Assembly (NCBI RefSeq): GCF_900188155.1
Contig: NZ_FZOG01000001.1
Location: 1-64,000, forward strand
Origin: Pseudomonas segetis
GTDB lineage: Bacteria; Pseudomonadota; Gammaproteobacteria; Pseudomonadales; Pseudomonadaceae
Reading direction: 5' to 3'
DNA length: 64,000 bases
Part shown: one piece after another, positions 9,214 through 18,358 of the stretch
How the letters are laid out: each line of letters begins with the position of its first letter
Position numbering within the stretch: the first letter of the stretch is position 1
Position numbers and translations under genes: made by a program
The notes under the pieces: model-generated
Told to the model about the DNA's origin: nothing
The model's database searches: none
The model's input: only the letters and a program-made list of their open reading frames with translations

Positions 9214-9864
9214 ATGTCTGCCACTACGGCTGTTTTGATTGAAGATTACTGGGCCGGATTGGAGCAGCAGAACCACCTCGATTGGGATCTGCATGCAATC
9301 ACCAATCGACGCGAGGCAATTGCCTTCTTGCAACGGTTCGAAAACCGCCTGTGCGTCTACTCGCCCTACATAGAAAAGCTGTATAGCAACTACAGTTTCG
9401 TGGTCCCGCAGAGCAATCACGGCAGTATTACCATTCTGCCGGACGAGCAGGCTTGGCATGATACCTTTCAGGACATTCCCTGCGCGGCTGTTGAAGCCAC
9501 AGGGGTATACATCATCCCTGGCGAAACCATGGGGCACTCCGGATTGTACCTAAAGATTCCGAGTGGAAATCGACTGGTGGGCTCCAAAGAGTTGCCTTTT
9601 CATGATGGACTGAGGCTCCTTATTCGGCGTTATAAGACACTGGGTGAAATATTCCTGCCGGTACTGGTAAAAGGGGATCTACGCGAGTACGAGGCGCGAA
9701 TGCCATCACTTCACTTGCACCGGATAAAACTCAACTGCCTGGCACATTGCTCGCAACTGAGTATTGATGCCTTAACTCGTGCAATTACAGCCCATGTTTT
9801 AGCGCTATTCCAGCAATATGGACAGCGTTCTACGGATGTGGTGATGAGTAACAGTTCGCATTAG
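9214..9864 (+). CDS. Conserved hypothetical protein (unknown function)
   Basis: This 216-residue soluble protein has no signal peptide or clear membrane segment. I do not recognise its family. It is rich in His and aromatic residues (for example LPFHDGLRLLIRRY, LHLHRIKLN). The start is set at MSATTAVLI (9214), with an in-frame upstream ATG at 9202 as alternative. It stands alone between the divergent mks operon and the exported-protein cluster, so context says little. Confidence 0.65.
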   Translation: MSATTAVLIEDYWAGLEQQNHLDWDLHAITNRREAIAFLQRFENRLCVYSPYIEKLYSNYSFVVPQSNHGSITILPDEQAWHDTFQDIPCAAVEATGVYIIPGETMGHSGLYLKIPSGNRLVGSKELPFHDGLRLLIRRYKTLGEIFLPVLVKGDLREYEARMPSLHLHRIKLNCLAHCSQLSIDALTRAITAHVLALFQQYGQRSTDVVMSNSSH

Positions 9865-9996
9865 TTCGGTCCGTAAATAACCGATTCGACTTTTAACCCT
9901 CGACTATTGGTTGGGGGCGATTTGTGCCAGTGGTTCCTATATTTATTACAGGCGAAAGGCATTTGCTTTCGTCAGAAGTAAGTACATGGAGGCATT

Positions 9997-11040
9997 ATGA
10001 ATTCGGTTTCTCGATTCTTAAAAAGCATTTTGATATTACTTTGCACTGGAGTTGCCAGTACAAGTGCCAGTGCAAAAATGATCGAGATGGCCGATAAAGA
10101 ATTGTCGGATGTATCTGGTCAAGCGTTTATTAACCTGACGACAGATCAAAATGCAGGTATTGACTACACCCGTATTAATCTAGGGTTGAAGGTTGAAACA
10201 CAATTAAATATCAAGCAGCTCGAACTGGGTAAATACCCTCGCGCGGGGGAGCCTGTCGATAGTGCTGATATTCTGATCAATAACTTTGCGCTGGGTACTG
10301 TTAACGCCGATGATACGGTTAATCCATTTCAAATAACCAACCCCTACTTGGAGCTGGCATATGATGGCAATAAGGTCGTCGGTGTCAGGGTCGGTTTTGA
10401 TGAAGCCAAAGGTTATCTTTCAGGGGATATTAAGAGCCTGACTGGCAACATCCCGATCAAGATCGAAGGTACGGCATCGCCTATATTTGACGCAGCGAAT
10501 ACCTTTGAAGACGTTCTCCTGACCCTTGCAGGCGTCACCAGGCGTACGAGGCTGCAGGCGGATGCTGGCTTGGTCACCCAGGGCGGCGATTCCGATCTGA
10601 TTCGCGCCACTTATTCAGGGCTTGAAAATGGTCAGCGCCTGAGCTGCAGTGATTGCAACTTAACAGGCTTCACCGATGCATTACTCAGCTTGTTTTCATC
10701 CAATGGTTGTGAGGTCCTTTCGCTGCCAACCTGCTTCCCGCTTGGCAATTTCCAATCGTTACCCGTTGGCAACTTGAATTTAGCTGACAATCCAAATACT
10801 GCTGCAATAGAGGGCGCTGCTCGTGGATTCTTCCTGTCCTTGCAGACCCAGGATGTTGCCTGGCGTGACAAGGACAGCAATGCGTTTCGCAATGTACTTG
10901 CCGGTGCCTTTTTAAACATTCCCAATTATCGCGATGAAAATGGCAACCTCGTGGCACCTATCAAGCTCAATTTTGAACAAGCCTTTAACGGTATTGCGCG
11001 AGAGGATACCTGCCTGGGCTCTGCGACTGTGGGGTGCTAA
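9997..11040 (+). CDS. Exported DUF6160/Fil-like protein 1
   Basis: This 347-residue protein has a Sec signal peptide (about residues 1-26, ending ASTSASA). Right after it comes MIEMADKELSDVSGQA, a form of the 'L-x-D-x-x-L-x-x-V-x-G-Q' motif shared by all four proteins in this cluster. The rest is predicted beta-rich with several Cys (CSDCNL, CEVLSLPTC). It resembles proteins annotated as DUF6160 or putative pilus system (Fil) proteins. I infer an outer-membrane or surface role. A strong GGAGG lies 7 bases before the ATG. First gene of a four-gene operon. Confidence 0.7.
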   Translation: MNSVSRFLKSILILLCTGVASTSASAKMIEMADKELSDVSGQAFINLTTDQNAGIDYTRINLGLKVETQLNIKQLELGKYPRAGEPVDSADILINNFALGTVNADDTVNPFQITNPYLELAYDGNKVVGVRVGFDEAKGYLSGDIKSLTGNIPIKIEGTASPIFDAANTFEDVLLTLAGVTRRTRLQADAGLVTQGGDSDLIRATYSGLENGQRLSCSDCNLTGFTDALLSLFSSNGCEVLSLPTCFPLGNFQSLPVGNLNLADNPNTAAIEGAARGFFLSLQTQDVAWRDKDSNAFRNVLAGAFLNIPNYRDENGNLVAPIKLNFEQAFNGIAREDTCLGSATVGC

Positions 11041-11042
11041 GC

Positions 11043-12089
11043 ATGAAAGGGTTATATAGCCTGTTGTACGGCGCTTTGATTGTGTTTCCGGTGCAAGCAA
11101 AAATGCTGGAAATGAACGATCAACAACTCGCAGGTGTGAACGGCCAGGGTATTGCATTCTCACTTGAAGGCATACTGCTTGATGCATCTGAATCGAGCAT
11201 ATTTATTAATGATATTACCAATGCGGCGGGTGAAAATATCCCTATCTCGGTTCATGAGTTTTATTTGGCTTCAACCGGCAGTAATAAAGGCAGCAATCTG
11301 CAGCCGGTCAACCTCGGGCGCCTTAGCAATCCGTTCAAGCTTCAGTTTGGTAACGGTGAAGATCTTTTAACTCTCAGAGATGATGGCGTGTGGGTACAAA
11401 CCACTCCTGATGAAGTCGCTATTCTTGAATTGAAGTTTCCTGAACGTTTGACTGGTGTCATGGGGCAACCTTGTATTGCCGGTTTTGCCGCCGCAGGTAC
11501 TAACTGCTCAAGTCGCCTGGGTGAACGTCTCGATGCTGGTATTCGCTTTGATTTTCAGGTTGCAGCAGGGCGTACCGATATACTCAATATCGATATTGTC
11601 GAGTTGATCATGGACGGTAGTTATTTACGGCTTTGGGGCGATGAGGCTCGGGATCAGTTGGTTGGCGAAGCGCGTACAAATATTTTCGCAAAACGTATTG
11701 ATTTGATGTCTTGCATTCCCGGTTCTTTAAACTGCGCGAGTGACCAAGAACAAGCAGACAGGACCTTAAGCCTAAGCGATACCTATTTCAATATTGCTTT
11801 GGGTTACGGTAAGAGCCAGCCGTTATTATTTGATGTAACCAGTGATGGTCAGTTTGTAATTGAACTCCCCAACCCCGTCAGTCGAGCGGCTAATGGCTCT
11901 GCACGTTCTGCAGCGGAACGAAATGCAATTGCCAATGACTTCTATACCAATGCACCTGAAACAAACATTGTTATTGGTAATTTACGCTCAGGCAACAACG
12001 GTATAGTTTCCGGCGGCTATAACTACGGCCGCAATTCAATAGAAGGTATGAGCATCAACTATCTGAAGGCGACTAGCCGTGATTTATAA
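11043..12089 (+). CDS. Exported DUF6160/Fil-like protein 2
   Basis: This 348-residue protein has a signal peptide MKGLYSLLYGALIVFPVQA followed at once by KMLEMNDQQLAGVNGQGI, the shared cluster motif. The rest is beta-rich with two Cys pairs. The start ATG at 11043 is two bases after the previous stop. GTG at 11034 is in frame but would spoil the signal peptide. Function is unknown; by context it is co-expressed and co-exported with its neighbours. Confidence 0.7.
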   Translation: MKGLYSLLYGALIVFPVQAKMLEMNDQQLAGVNGQGIAFSLEGILLDASESSIFINDITNAAGENIPISVHEFYLASTGSNKGSNLQPVNLGRLSNPFKLQFGNGEDLLTLRDDGVWVQTTPDEVAILELKFPERLTGVMGQPCIAGFAAAGTNCSSRLGERLDAGIRFDFQVAAGRTDILNIDIVELIMDGSYLRLWGDEARDQLVGEARTNIFAKRIDLMSCIPGSLNCASDQEQADRTLSLSDTYFNIALGYGKSQPLLFDVTSDGQFVIELPNPVSRAANGSARSAAERNAIANDFYTNAPETNIVIGNLRSGNNGIVSGGYNYGRNSIEGMSINYLKATSRDL

Positions 12090-12684
12090 AGCGCTTGTTA
12101 TTGTTCCACTGGTCTTTGCTACGACCCTGCATGCAGAGATGCAGGCACTTGATGATGCTACCTTGAGCCAATTCAATGGGCGGGGAGGCGTGTATTTGTC
12201 TGGTGAGTTGAGCATTAACAAAGAGGGCGGCGTACTCTGGGATACTCCGGCAACCAACAATCCGGCCACTTGGTCCGCAAATCAACGTAGCTGTTCAGCA
12301 GTGGGCTCCACAGTTCCCGGTGACTGTGGCTTACGTGTAGCTGTTCGTGCCGAAGAGTCTGGTGGCTGGTATGTGCTGGATAATATCAAGGGTATTTTTA
12401 GTTTCGAAGGTTTGACTTTGCGTACGCGCATGATTAATAGCGGTTTTGGAGGCGATGGTGCGGTTTTCAATCAAGATGTATTGGAGTTTGGCTTGCCGAA
12501 TGAAATTGTATTTAAAGATGCCAATTTCACATTCGGTGTTTCTAATCAAGGTGGTTGGAGAAATAAAGCACTGAGTGTTGCACAAGGTGGTGATCCAAGT
12601 TATCAGCAAACGAATATCTTCTCTATCACAATTGATGGCACCACTCGAGTGCAGGGTAATGTTTTAGTTTTTCCTAGCAACTGA
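12079..12684 (+). CDS. Exported DUF6160/Fil-like protein 3 (short)
   Basis: This 201-residue protein starts at GTG 12079, inside the 3' end of the preceding gene (11-base overlap). The signal peptide ends near TLHA. The motif LDDATLSQFNGRGG is a diverged form of the shared motif, with Arg replacing Gln. The two Cys around residues 73 and 83 could form a disulfide. It is the shortest of the four. Confidence 0.68.
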   Translation: MIYKALVIVPLVFATTLHAEMQALDDATLSQFNGRGGVYLSGELSINKEGGVLWDTPATNNPATWSANQRSCSAVGSTVPGDCGLRVAVRAEESGGWYVLDNIKGIFSFEGLTLRTRMINSGFGGDGAVFNQDVLEFGLPNEIVFKDANFTFGVSNQGGWRNKALSVAQGGDPSYQQTNIFSITIDGTTRVQGNVLVFPSN

Positions 12685-12695
12685 GGCTTTAAGCT

Positions 12696-15020
12696 ATGTA
12701 CCGTTATTCGCTATGTCTCATTGGTTTATTCAGTTCAGTGCTGCAAGCGATGCAAGTGCTTGATGATAACGACCTGTCTGAGATTTCAGGGCAAGACGGT
12801 ATTAGCTTGCAGGTTACAGGGCCAGGTTGGTCCGCTGGTAGGATTGATCATACGCAAGATGGACAGAGGCTGAGTCTTAAGAAGGTCAGTGCCCGACCGC
12901 TATCCAGCAGCAGTGCATCTAATACAGCGATAGACGTTGCGGCTGGACAGCTTCAAGTCGAACATGCGGGACGTGCGACTGAGCTAACTGTCAGTAAGGT
13001 TGAGCTCGCTGGCAATCCGAATAGCTTCGGTAGTCTTCGGATGTTCTCAACACTAGGGGCCAGACTAAAGTTACGAGGCGGTGGGGCCAGTGGCGTCAGC
13101 GGGTTCTCCGTTGATGACAGCAAGCTTTCACTGACCGATACCACATTTTACTACCGCGATAACGGTTTCGATCTGATTGTCAAAGGTGTCTCGTTTGATA
13201 CCTATTTGAATAATGCCTATGTGGATATTGTCAGCGGCGGGAATGGCGAGCAGGTAAAACTCGATCTTGGTGACTCTCGTTTTGTTGCCTCTGTTGGTGG
13301 GGTTGGTCTTGATCTTGCGTATTCCGATGCGGTTGATGGTGTTGCAGCAACCCCAAGTGCGCCAGATACTCGTGACCCTCAATACGAACGTAGTTTCGGT
13401 CAGTTGCGGATGGATCTACGGCTTGGGGGCAGTATCAGTATCTCGGGAGGCGGGGAAAGCGGAGAAGGGTTGCGCCTGACGCCTGATATAACTGTTGCCA
13501 ACAGCCTGTTTCAATATACCGACGCCGGTGTGTTGCGAGCTGAAAACTATTCGGGTGCGATTGTCAGCCAGTCAGGCCTGACTCTAGACCTTGAGCAAGA
13601 CACGCAGGGCAATTACGTCAAATTAGCCTTTCAGGACCTCAATCTCACTGCTGCGCTTGAGGGATTGATTATTGGAAACCCGGCCAGTCAACGTATAGGA
13701 AGTGTCGGTTTTGATTTGAAGTTTCAAAATCAAGGTACGTTCCAAAACTACCTCAAGCTCCGTCCCGGAGGTGATAGCCACTCCGGGAGTGAAGGCATCA
13801 CGGCAGATATTGGCTGGAGCCTGGTAGATAGCTCGTTATCGCTGACCGACAACAATAACAGCTTGTGGTTTAGCGGCTTGCGCAGCTTCGGTACAGGTCA
13901 GGTAACAGTTGATGTGACTAAAAGTTGTGCAACCGGCCTGGGTGTAGCTTGCTACGCCGGGCTTGCTGACCTAGACCCCTCGAGCGGTGGCTTCGATGGG
14001 CATTTCGACGGTATCCGATTCGGGCTTAACAATGTTGTTGGTCATTATAGTCTCGATGGCATACGTGTTGGTCAAGCTGATGCTCCACTCCAAGGGGGAA
14101 CAGAGTTATTGGTATTGCTTTCGATTTTTCCAGCCTACGACTTCACGCTCAATGGCCATCTTACGATCAAGCCAGGTGGTTATGTTGGTGATGGTTTTGG
14201 ATTTAATGCCGACTTTTACACCACGGAAGCGAACGCGGCGCTTAATGTAGATGAAAGTAGTCAAGGGTTGTGGCTCAGTGGGGCAGAGTACGAGATGCAT
14301 TATCGCGATGGTTCCGTTGATGTCAGTAATCAAGGCGTCGAGTTTAGAAAAGGCACTTATTGGTCGAAGCTTGATGTTTCCGACTTGCGCCTGGGTGACA
14401 AAGACACCGGAAGAAGTATTGGCAGGATTGTACTTAAGCGTTATGAGCAGGGTTCATCACTTACCTTGAGCTCTGGCGGCGCAGGCGCTTTGTGTGTTGG
14501 CGGCTCTGGTACGAGTGCCGGCGCCTGCATGGCAAGTGGCGGTCGCTGGGATGACCGTGGCAATGAAGGGTTGAGCGCTAAGCTGAAAAGCATTTTCGTT
14601 AGGGACAACTCCGGCAGTCCTGAGGATGCAGTCTCCAATAACCCCAAACGCAACCAGTTTATCCTGGAGAATGGCCGGGTAAATAATGAAAATGGGACGG
14701 GAGCCCAATGGGTTATTGATAATTTTTATACATCGGATGGTGATCCAGCCAATCCAGATCAAAACACTTATGGTTTCAATGTCGACCTCGGCCTGGATGT
14801 TGCGCCCTCCAGTGTGTGTATAAAAAACAGTACCGGGTGTACACCAATTACCCCGGATCCACTTGGGTTCGCTGTGAACGCACGGGCACATTTCAAAGAG
14901 ATAAATATCGAGCGTTTTCAGAATGTGCACCCCACTGGGGGCAGTGTTACCTCGTTCTACGGAGTTAAAGTGCAAAATGCTGATATAGGAGCAAACCTAA
15001 CCGCGACACCTATCAATTAA
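12696..15020 (+). CDS. Large exported DUF6160/Fil-like protein 4
   Basis: This 774-residue protein has a short signal peptide (MYRYSLCLIGLFSSVLQA) and the best copy of the shared motif, LDDNDLSEISGQDGI. The long beta-rich body repeats phrases such as 'LRPGGDS', 'TIKPGGY' and 'LSISGGGESG' every 100-150 residues, suggesting tandem beta domains. A region near residues 590-610 is Gly/Ser/Ala-rich. This is probably the main structural or surface component, with the three smaller proteins as partners. Last gene of the operon; no obvious terminator follows. Confidence 0.7.
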   Translation: MYRYSLCLIGLFSSVLQAMQVLDDNDLSEISGQDGISLQVTGPGWSAGRIDHTQDGQRLSLKKVSARPLSSSSASNTAIDVAAGQLQVEHAGRATELTVSKVELAGNPNSFGSLRMFSTLGARLKLRGGGASGVSGFSVDDSKLSLTDTTFYYRDNGFDLIVKGVSFDTYLNNAYVDIVSGGNGEQVKLDLGDSRFVASVGGVGLDLAYSDAVDGVAATPSAPDTRDPQYERSFGQLRMDLRLGGSISISGGGESGEGLRLTPDITVANSLFQYTDAGVLRAENYSGAIVSQSGLTLDLEQDTQGNYVKLAFQDLNLTAALEGLIIGNPASQRIGSVGFDLKFQNQGTFQNYLKLRPGGDSHSGSEGITADIGWSLVDSSLSLTDNNNSLWFSGLRSFGTGQVTVDVTKSCATGLGVACYAGLADLDPSSGGFDGHFDGIRFGLNNVVGHYSLDGIRVGQADAPLQGGTELLVLLSIFPAYDFTLNGHLTIKPGGYVGDGFGFNADFYTTEANAALNVDESSQGLWLSGAEYEMHYRDGSVDVSNQGVEFRKGTYWSKLDVSDLRLGDKDTGRSIGRIVLKRYEQGSSLTLSSGGAGALCVGGSGTSAGACMASGGRWDDRGNEGLSAKLKSIFVRDNSGSPEDAVSNNPKRNQFILENGRVNNENGTGAQWVIDNFYTSDGDPANPDQNTYGFNVDLGLDVAPSSVCIKNSTGCTPITPDPLGFAVNARAHFKEINIERFQNVHPTGGSVTSFYGVKVQNADIGANLTATPIN

Positions 15021-15547
15021 GGGGCGGTTTATCAGCGCTTTGATGTGGACTCATGAGCGTTAGCGAGGCATCTGCCAAAGGCTGGTTCGCAGGTTGAGTC
15101 CCCGTGTGAAAACAATCAGGGGGCCGTCCTTGCGCTGTCATACCTTCGAAATAGCAGCAAGAGCTGCCAGTTCGAGCCACGCGCAGGCGCTTTCAGAATG
15201 GCCTCAGCAATGTGGGGGGGGGTGATGCTTTATCCTGGTTGAAGACAAGGCTCAAGCGCTGTGCATTTTCCACAACCAGCTGTCTGCAACAAATTGACTA
15301 AGACCCTGCCCAAGAATGATCCGTCAGTCGCTTGGCTGCCAGGTGGAACCCCGCTTTCGGGAAGCGGCCATTGGTCTACCGAGCCAATCCAGCGCGATGA
15401 ATGACAAGATAAGGCTCTTGTTGGGCAGGGCAGCGTGTGGACGTATTGGTATTAGTAAAGGTGCTGTTGCTGGTATTGTATCCATTGGGTCATACCTATG
15501 CGTTGACCCAATACAGGCCAATATGTACATCCACGGGTAGCAAACGT
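15021..15547. other. Non-coding gap upstream of the psi gene
   Basis: No convincing protein gene is seen in these 527 bases. A G-run of nine lies near 15211-15223. The right part carries nested inverted repeats, listed separately as a possible structured RNA. Short frames here lack ribosome binding sites and plausible composition. The promoter of the psi-rimI operon must lie here. Confidence 0.5.
15304..15430 (+). ncRNA. Candidate structured RNA or leader upstream of the psi gene
   Basis: Three nested inverted repeats could fold into one long stem: CCCTGCCCAA (15304-15313) with TTGGGCAGGG (15421-15430), TTGGCT (15332-15337) with AGCCAA (15382-15387), and a central hairpin CCGCTT-TCGGG-AAGCGG (15351-15367). 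This could be a small RNA, an mRNA leader or a DNA-level element. The strand is not proven, because inverted repeats fold on either. I do not recognise it as a known RNA family. Confidence 0.35.
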
Positions 15548-16339
15548 TTGATTCCAGAATTACGCCGCAGGGCTTATTTGAGTGCTATGCAGGTCGCCAG
15601 TTGGCTGCCGCGAGTGGCATTACCCTTCGCTGCACCTTCGCGGCCAGAGCTATTGGAGCCTTTGCAAGAGCCTGTTGGCGAGGCTCAGCCGCCGGCAATT
15701 GCGCAGCCGGAATCACCTCCTGTTGGCGATAGGCCAGCAACTGTTCATCCTCGGCTTGAGGTACCTCGACCTAAGTCGCAGGAGCGCAATATTCGGCCAG
15801 TAGTCAGTGATGAGCCGCAGACACCTGTACCCACGCCCAAAATCGCCATGGAGGCGCCTCCGCGCTTTGCATTGCAATTGCTACGCGCGGGTCATTGTGC
15901 TGTGTTGGTTGAGCTGCCTACAGGCGAGCCTTTGCAAGGTCGTGATCCAGCCTACTTGTTGCTCAAGGATTTGCTCCGGGCTGCCGGTTTACCAGACAGT
16001 CCGCAGATCATAGGTCAGCCGGTGCGCTGGCCATTACTGTCGCGCGGCAACATGGACCAAGGGCCGACAGCCGCGCTCGAGTTTGTTCAGAGTTTCGTGG
16101 CTGCTCGTTTGGAAGAGCAAGAGCCCTGTAGCTGCCTGTGGCTGGTTGGTTTGCCTGCTATACGATTTGCCGGTGAAGCTGACGCAGGCGATTACTGCCG
16201 GGAATTGCAGATTGAAGGTATAGGCCCAGCCTGGGCAGTACCTGGATTAGAGCTATTAATGGACGAACCTGTACGCAAAGCTGAGTTGTGGCAGGCGATG
16301 CGCCGTGTGAAACAACGTTGGATGAGTCAGTCTGAATGA
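15548..16339 (+). CDS. holD: DNA polymerase III psi subunit-like protein
   Basis: This protein matches the gene position of the cryptic pseudomonad psi subunit (PA4679 in P. aeruginosa, directly upstream of rimI). Psi links the clamp loader to chi and SSB. The N-terminal helix (RRRAYLSAMQVASWLPR) precedes a long Pro/Glu-rich linker (about residues 35-105) and a globular C-terminal domain. The start is uncertain. I chose TTG at 15548, which gives MIPELRRRAYL. A GTG at 15437 is in frame, but the residues it adds are an implausible hydrophobic run. The stop overlaps rimI (ATGA). Confidence 0.7.
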   Translation: MIPELRRRAYLSAMQVASWLPRVALPFAAPSRPELLEPLQEPVGEAQPPAIAQPESPPVGDRPATVHPRLEVPRPKSQERNIRPVVSDEPQTPVPTPKIAMEAPPRFALQLLRAGHCAVLVELPTGEPLQGRDPAYLLLKDLLRAAGLPDSPQIIGQPVRWPLLSRGNMDQGPTAALEFVQSFVAARLEEQEPCSCLWLVGLPAIRFAGEADAGDYCRELQIEGIGPAWAVPGLELLMDEPVRKAELWQAMRRVKQRWMSQSE

Positions 16340-16788
16340 GTGATGCATTATCGTTCCGCCCCATGACCGAGGCGGATATTGAGGCTGTGCTGAAAATTGA
16401 GTACGCCGCATATAGTCACCCATGGACCCGCGGCATCTTTATGGACAGCCTCAAGTCCTACGACAGCTGGGTGATGTTTGAAGGAACACAACAGGTGGGA
16501 CACGGCGTCATTAATGTGATTCTGGATGAGGCGCATCTGCTCAACATCACTATCAAGTCTGAAAATCAGGGGCGAGGTTATGGCCTGCGCCTGCTTGAGT
16601 TCCTGATGCAGCGTGCGATGGAGCTAAAGGCCGGTGAGTGTTTTCTGGAGGTCCGCTCCAGTAACCAGGCGGCATACCGACTCTATGAGCGCTATGGTTT
16701 TAATGAGATAGGCCGCCGCCGCGATTACTACCCGGCAGTGGGTGGGCGCGAAGATGCACTGGTTATGGCCTGCACCTTGATTGATTAA
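16336..16788 (+). CDS. rimI: Ribosomal protein S18 alanine N-acetyltransferase RimI
   Basis: This 150-residue GNAT acetyltransferase would acetylate the N-terminal Ala of S18 using acetyl-CoA. The acetyl-CoA loop is visible as ENQGRGYGLRLL near residues 76-87 (Q-x-x-G-x-G/A). C-terminal motifs LEVRSSNQAAYRLYERYGF and RRRDYYP are characteristic of RimI. Length is normal. It overlaps the psi gene by 4 bases, so the two are translationally coupled, as in P. aeruginosa. Confidence 0.93.
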   Translation: MSDALSFRPMTEADIEAVLKIEYAAYSHPWTRGIFMDSLKSYDSWVMFEGTQQVGHGVINVILDEAHLLNITIKSENQGRGYGLRLLEFLMQRAMELKAGECFLEVRSSNQAAYRLYERYGFNEIGRRRDYYPAVGGREDALVMACTLID

Positions 16789-17039
16789 GCGCCTCCCGTC
16801 TCTTTCCTGCGCACAGGTTGCAACCTTATCTGGAATCTGTGCCTGACCCTCAAGCACTTTCCTGCCTTTCACTGTGCTTTTTATGTCCAGCTGCAGCTAA
16901 GGCCAAGCTGTCATGCGCGTTCCCCTTATTTATCTACTGCGCTGCAATTAGTCATGCACACCGGCAAAGAGCTACTAAGCTGTTTGCTTTAATAATAATT
17001 TTCCCATGCTCAGCCATGACGTGAGGAACAGGTGTAGTG

Positions 17040-18284
17040 ATGTGCGATTCTTTAGTAGTACGCCATCGGGGGCGAACATGGTTTGCTAAAAACAGTGATA
17101 GAGAAGCTGCAGAACCACAACGTTTGATTCGTATTCCCGAAGTGCGTGGTGACCGCAGGGCAACGTTGATGACCACCTACCAAAGTATTGCGCAAACAGC
17201 TGAGCGCCACGGCTTGCTATTGAGCCAGCCCAGCTGGATGTGGGGTGGTGAGATGGGGGTCAATGATCGCGGCGTAGCCATCGGCAATCAGGCTGTGTTT
17301 ACCAAGCTTACCCAGAAAAACGCCAATTGTTTGTTGGGCATGGATCTGGTTCGCCTCGGCCTGGAGCGCGGAGCGACTGCTCGTGAAGCGCTAGAGGTTA
17401 TTGTCGAGCACATTCATATCCACGGTCAGGGTGGGGCGGCGGGGTATCGCAATAAGTCATATCGCTATGACAACAGCTTCCTGATCGCTGATCCGCACGA
17501 GGCATGGGTGCTCGAAACCGCAGGGCATTTATGGGTCGCCAAGTGTGTGGAGCAGTGGGCTATTTCCAATGCGCTAACGTTGGGTTCTGAGTTTGATTTG
17601 CATAGCCCGCGCTTGCATGAACAGGCGCGTAAACTCGACTGTTGGGATGGCAAGGGCGAATTTCACTTTGCAAGAATCTTCGACACCCGCTTGCTGCCCT
17701 GGATCGCCGGTGCGCAACAGCGTTGTCAAGCCAACAAGAGGGTTCTGGATACAGGGGCGGAATCTTTTGGATTTATGCAGTTGGCTGCAGCGTTACGTAA
17801 TCATGGCGACCTGGGCGACAACTTCCCCTGGCATAATAATCGCCAGGTCTGTATGCATGCAGGCAAGGTATGGCGCCCATCGCAAACGACCTCGAGTCTG
17901 CTGGCAAGCCTGGACAATCAAGGTGTCTCCGTTGCTGCAACAGCAACCTCGGCACCCTGCCTGAGTCTGTTCCAGCCACTGAGTTTTGAACCTTCATCCG
18001 GCGCGGCATTGTTAAGCGACCCACTCGAGCCGATTGAGCAGAGTTTGTGGTGGCGGTTTGAGGCGGTGCACCGCCGATGTCTTGCAGACAGTGATTTCAG
18101 GGTTAAACTGCGGGCCAGCCGTGATCAGCTTGAACCCTTGTTGCTTAGTGCATTGGGCCAACAGCAGATTGATTGGCCCAAACTTGCTGACTTGGCGAGC
18201 CACTGGCATCAGTATTGGCATGCCGAGGCGATCCAGCAGCCAGCGCAACTAGGCCGCTGGTGGCGGCGTTACGCTCAGCTGTGA
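17040..18284 (+). CDS. Secernin-like C69-family (Ntn hydrolase) peptidase
   Basis: This 414-residue protein of the C69 dipeptidase/secernin type starts MCDSLV. Removal of Met would expose Cys2 as the catalytic nucleophile, the hallmark of the family. Further family phrases are WFAKNSDREAAEPQ and GGEMGVNDRGVAIGNQAVFTK. I chose ATG at 17040; GTG three bases upstream is in frame but would bury the Cys. The substrate is unknown. No signal peptide, so cytoplasmic. Confidence 0.85.
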   Translation: MCDSLVVRHRGRTWFAKNSDREAAEPQRLIRIPEVRGDRRATLMTTYQSIAQTAERHGLLLSQPSWMWGGEMGVNDRGVAIGNQAVFTKLTQKNANCLLGMDLVRLGLERGATAREALEVIVEHIHIHGQGGAAGYRNKSYRYDNSFLIADPHEAWVLETAGHLWVAKCVEQWAISNALTLGSEFDLHSPRLHEQARKLDCWDGKGEFHFARIFDTRLLPWIAGAQQRCQANKRVLDTGAESFGFMQLAAALRNHGDLGDNFPWHNNRQVCMHAGKVWRPSQTTSSLLASLDNQGVSVAATATSAPCLSLFQPLSFEPSSGAALLSDPLEPIEQSLWWRFEAVHRRCLADSDFRVKLRASRDQLEPLLLSALGQQQIDWPKLADLASHWHQYWHAEAIQQPAQLGRWWRRYAQL

Positions 18285-18358
18285 CTGCTGCGGTTGTTAA
18301 TTTGTCAAAGGCTCACTGTGTCGTTTTAGGCGCATCTTGATATTTTGGAGTGGATGGA

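Noticed and set aside
9214..9864. MksG/JetD nuclease for the neighbouring condensin
   Set aside because: The protein is too short (216 residues), lies divergent to mksF and shows no Toprim-like motif.
15316..15540. A 74-codon frame upstream of the psi gene
   Set aside because: It has no ribosome site and overlaps the nested inverted repeats; composition is not protein-like.
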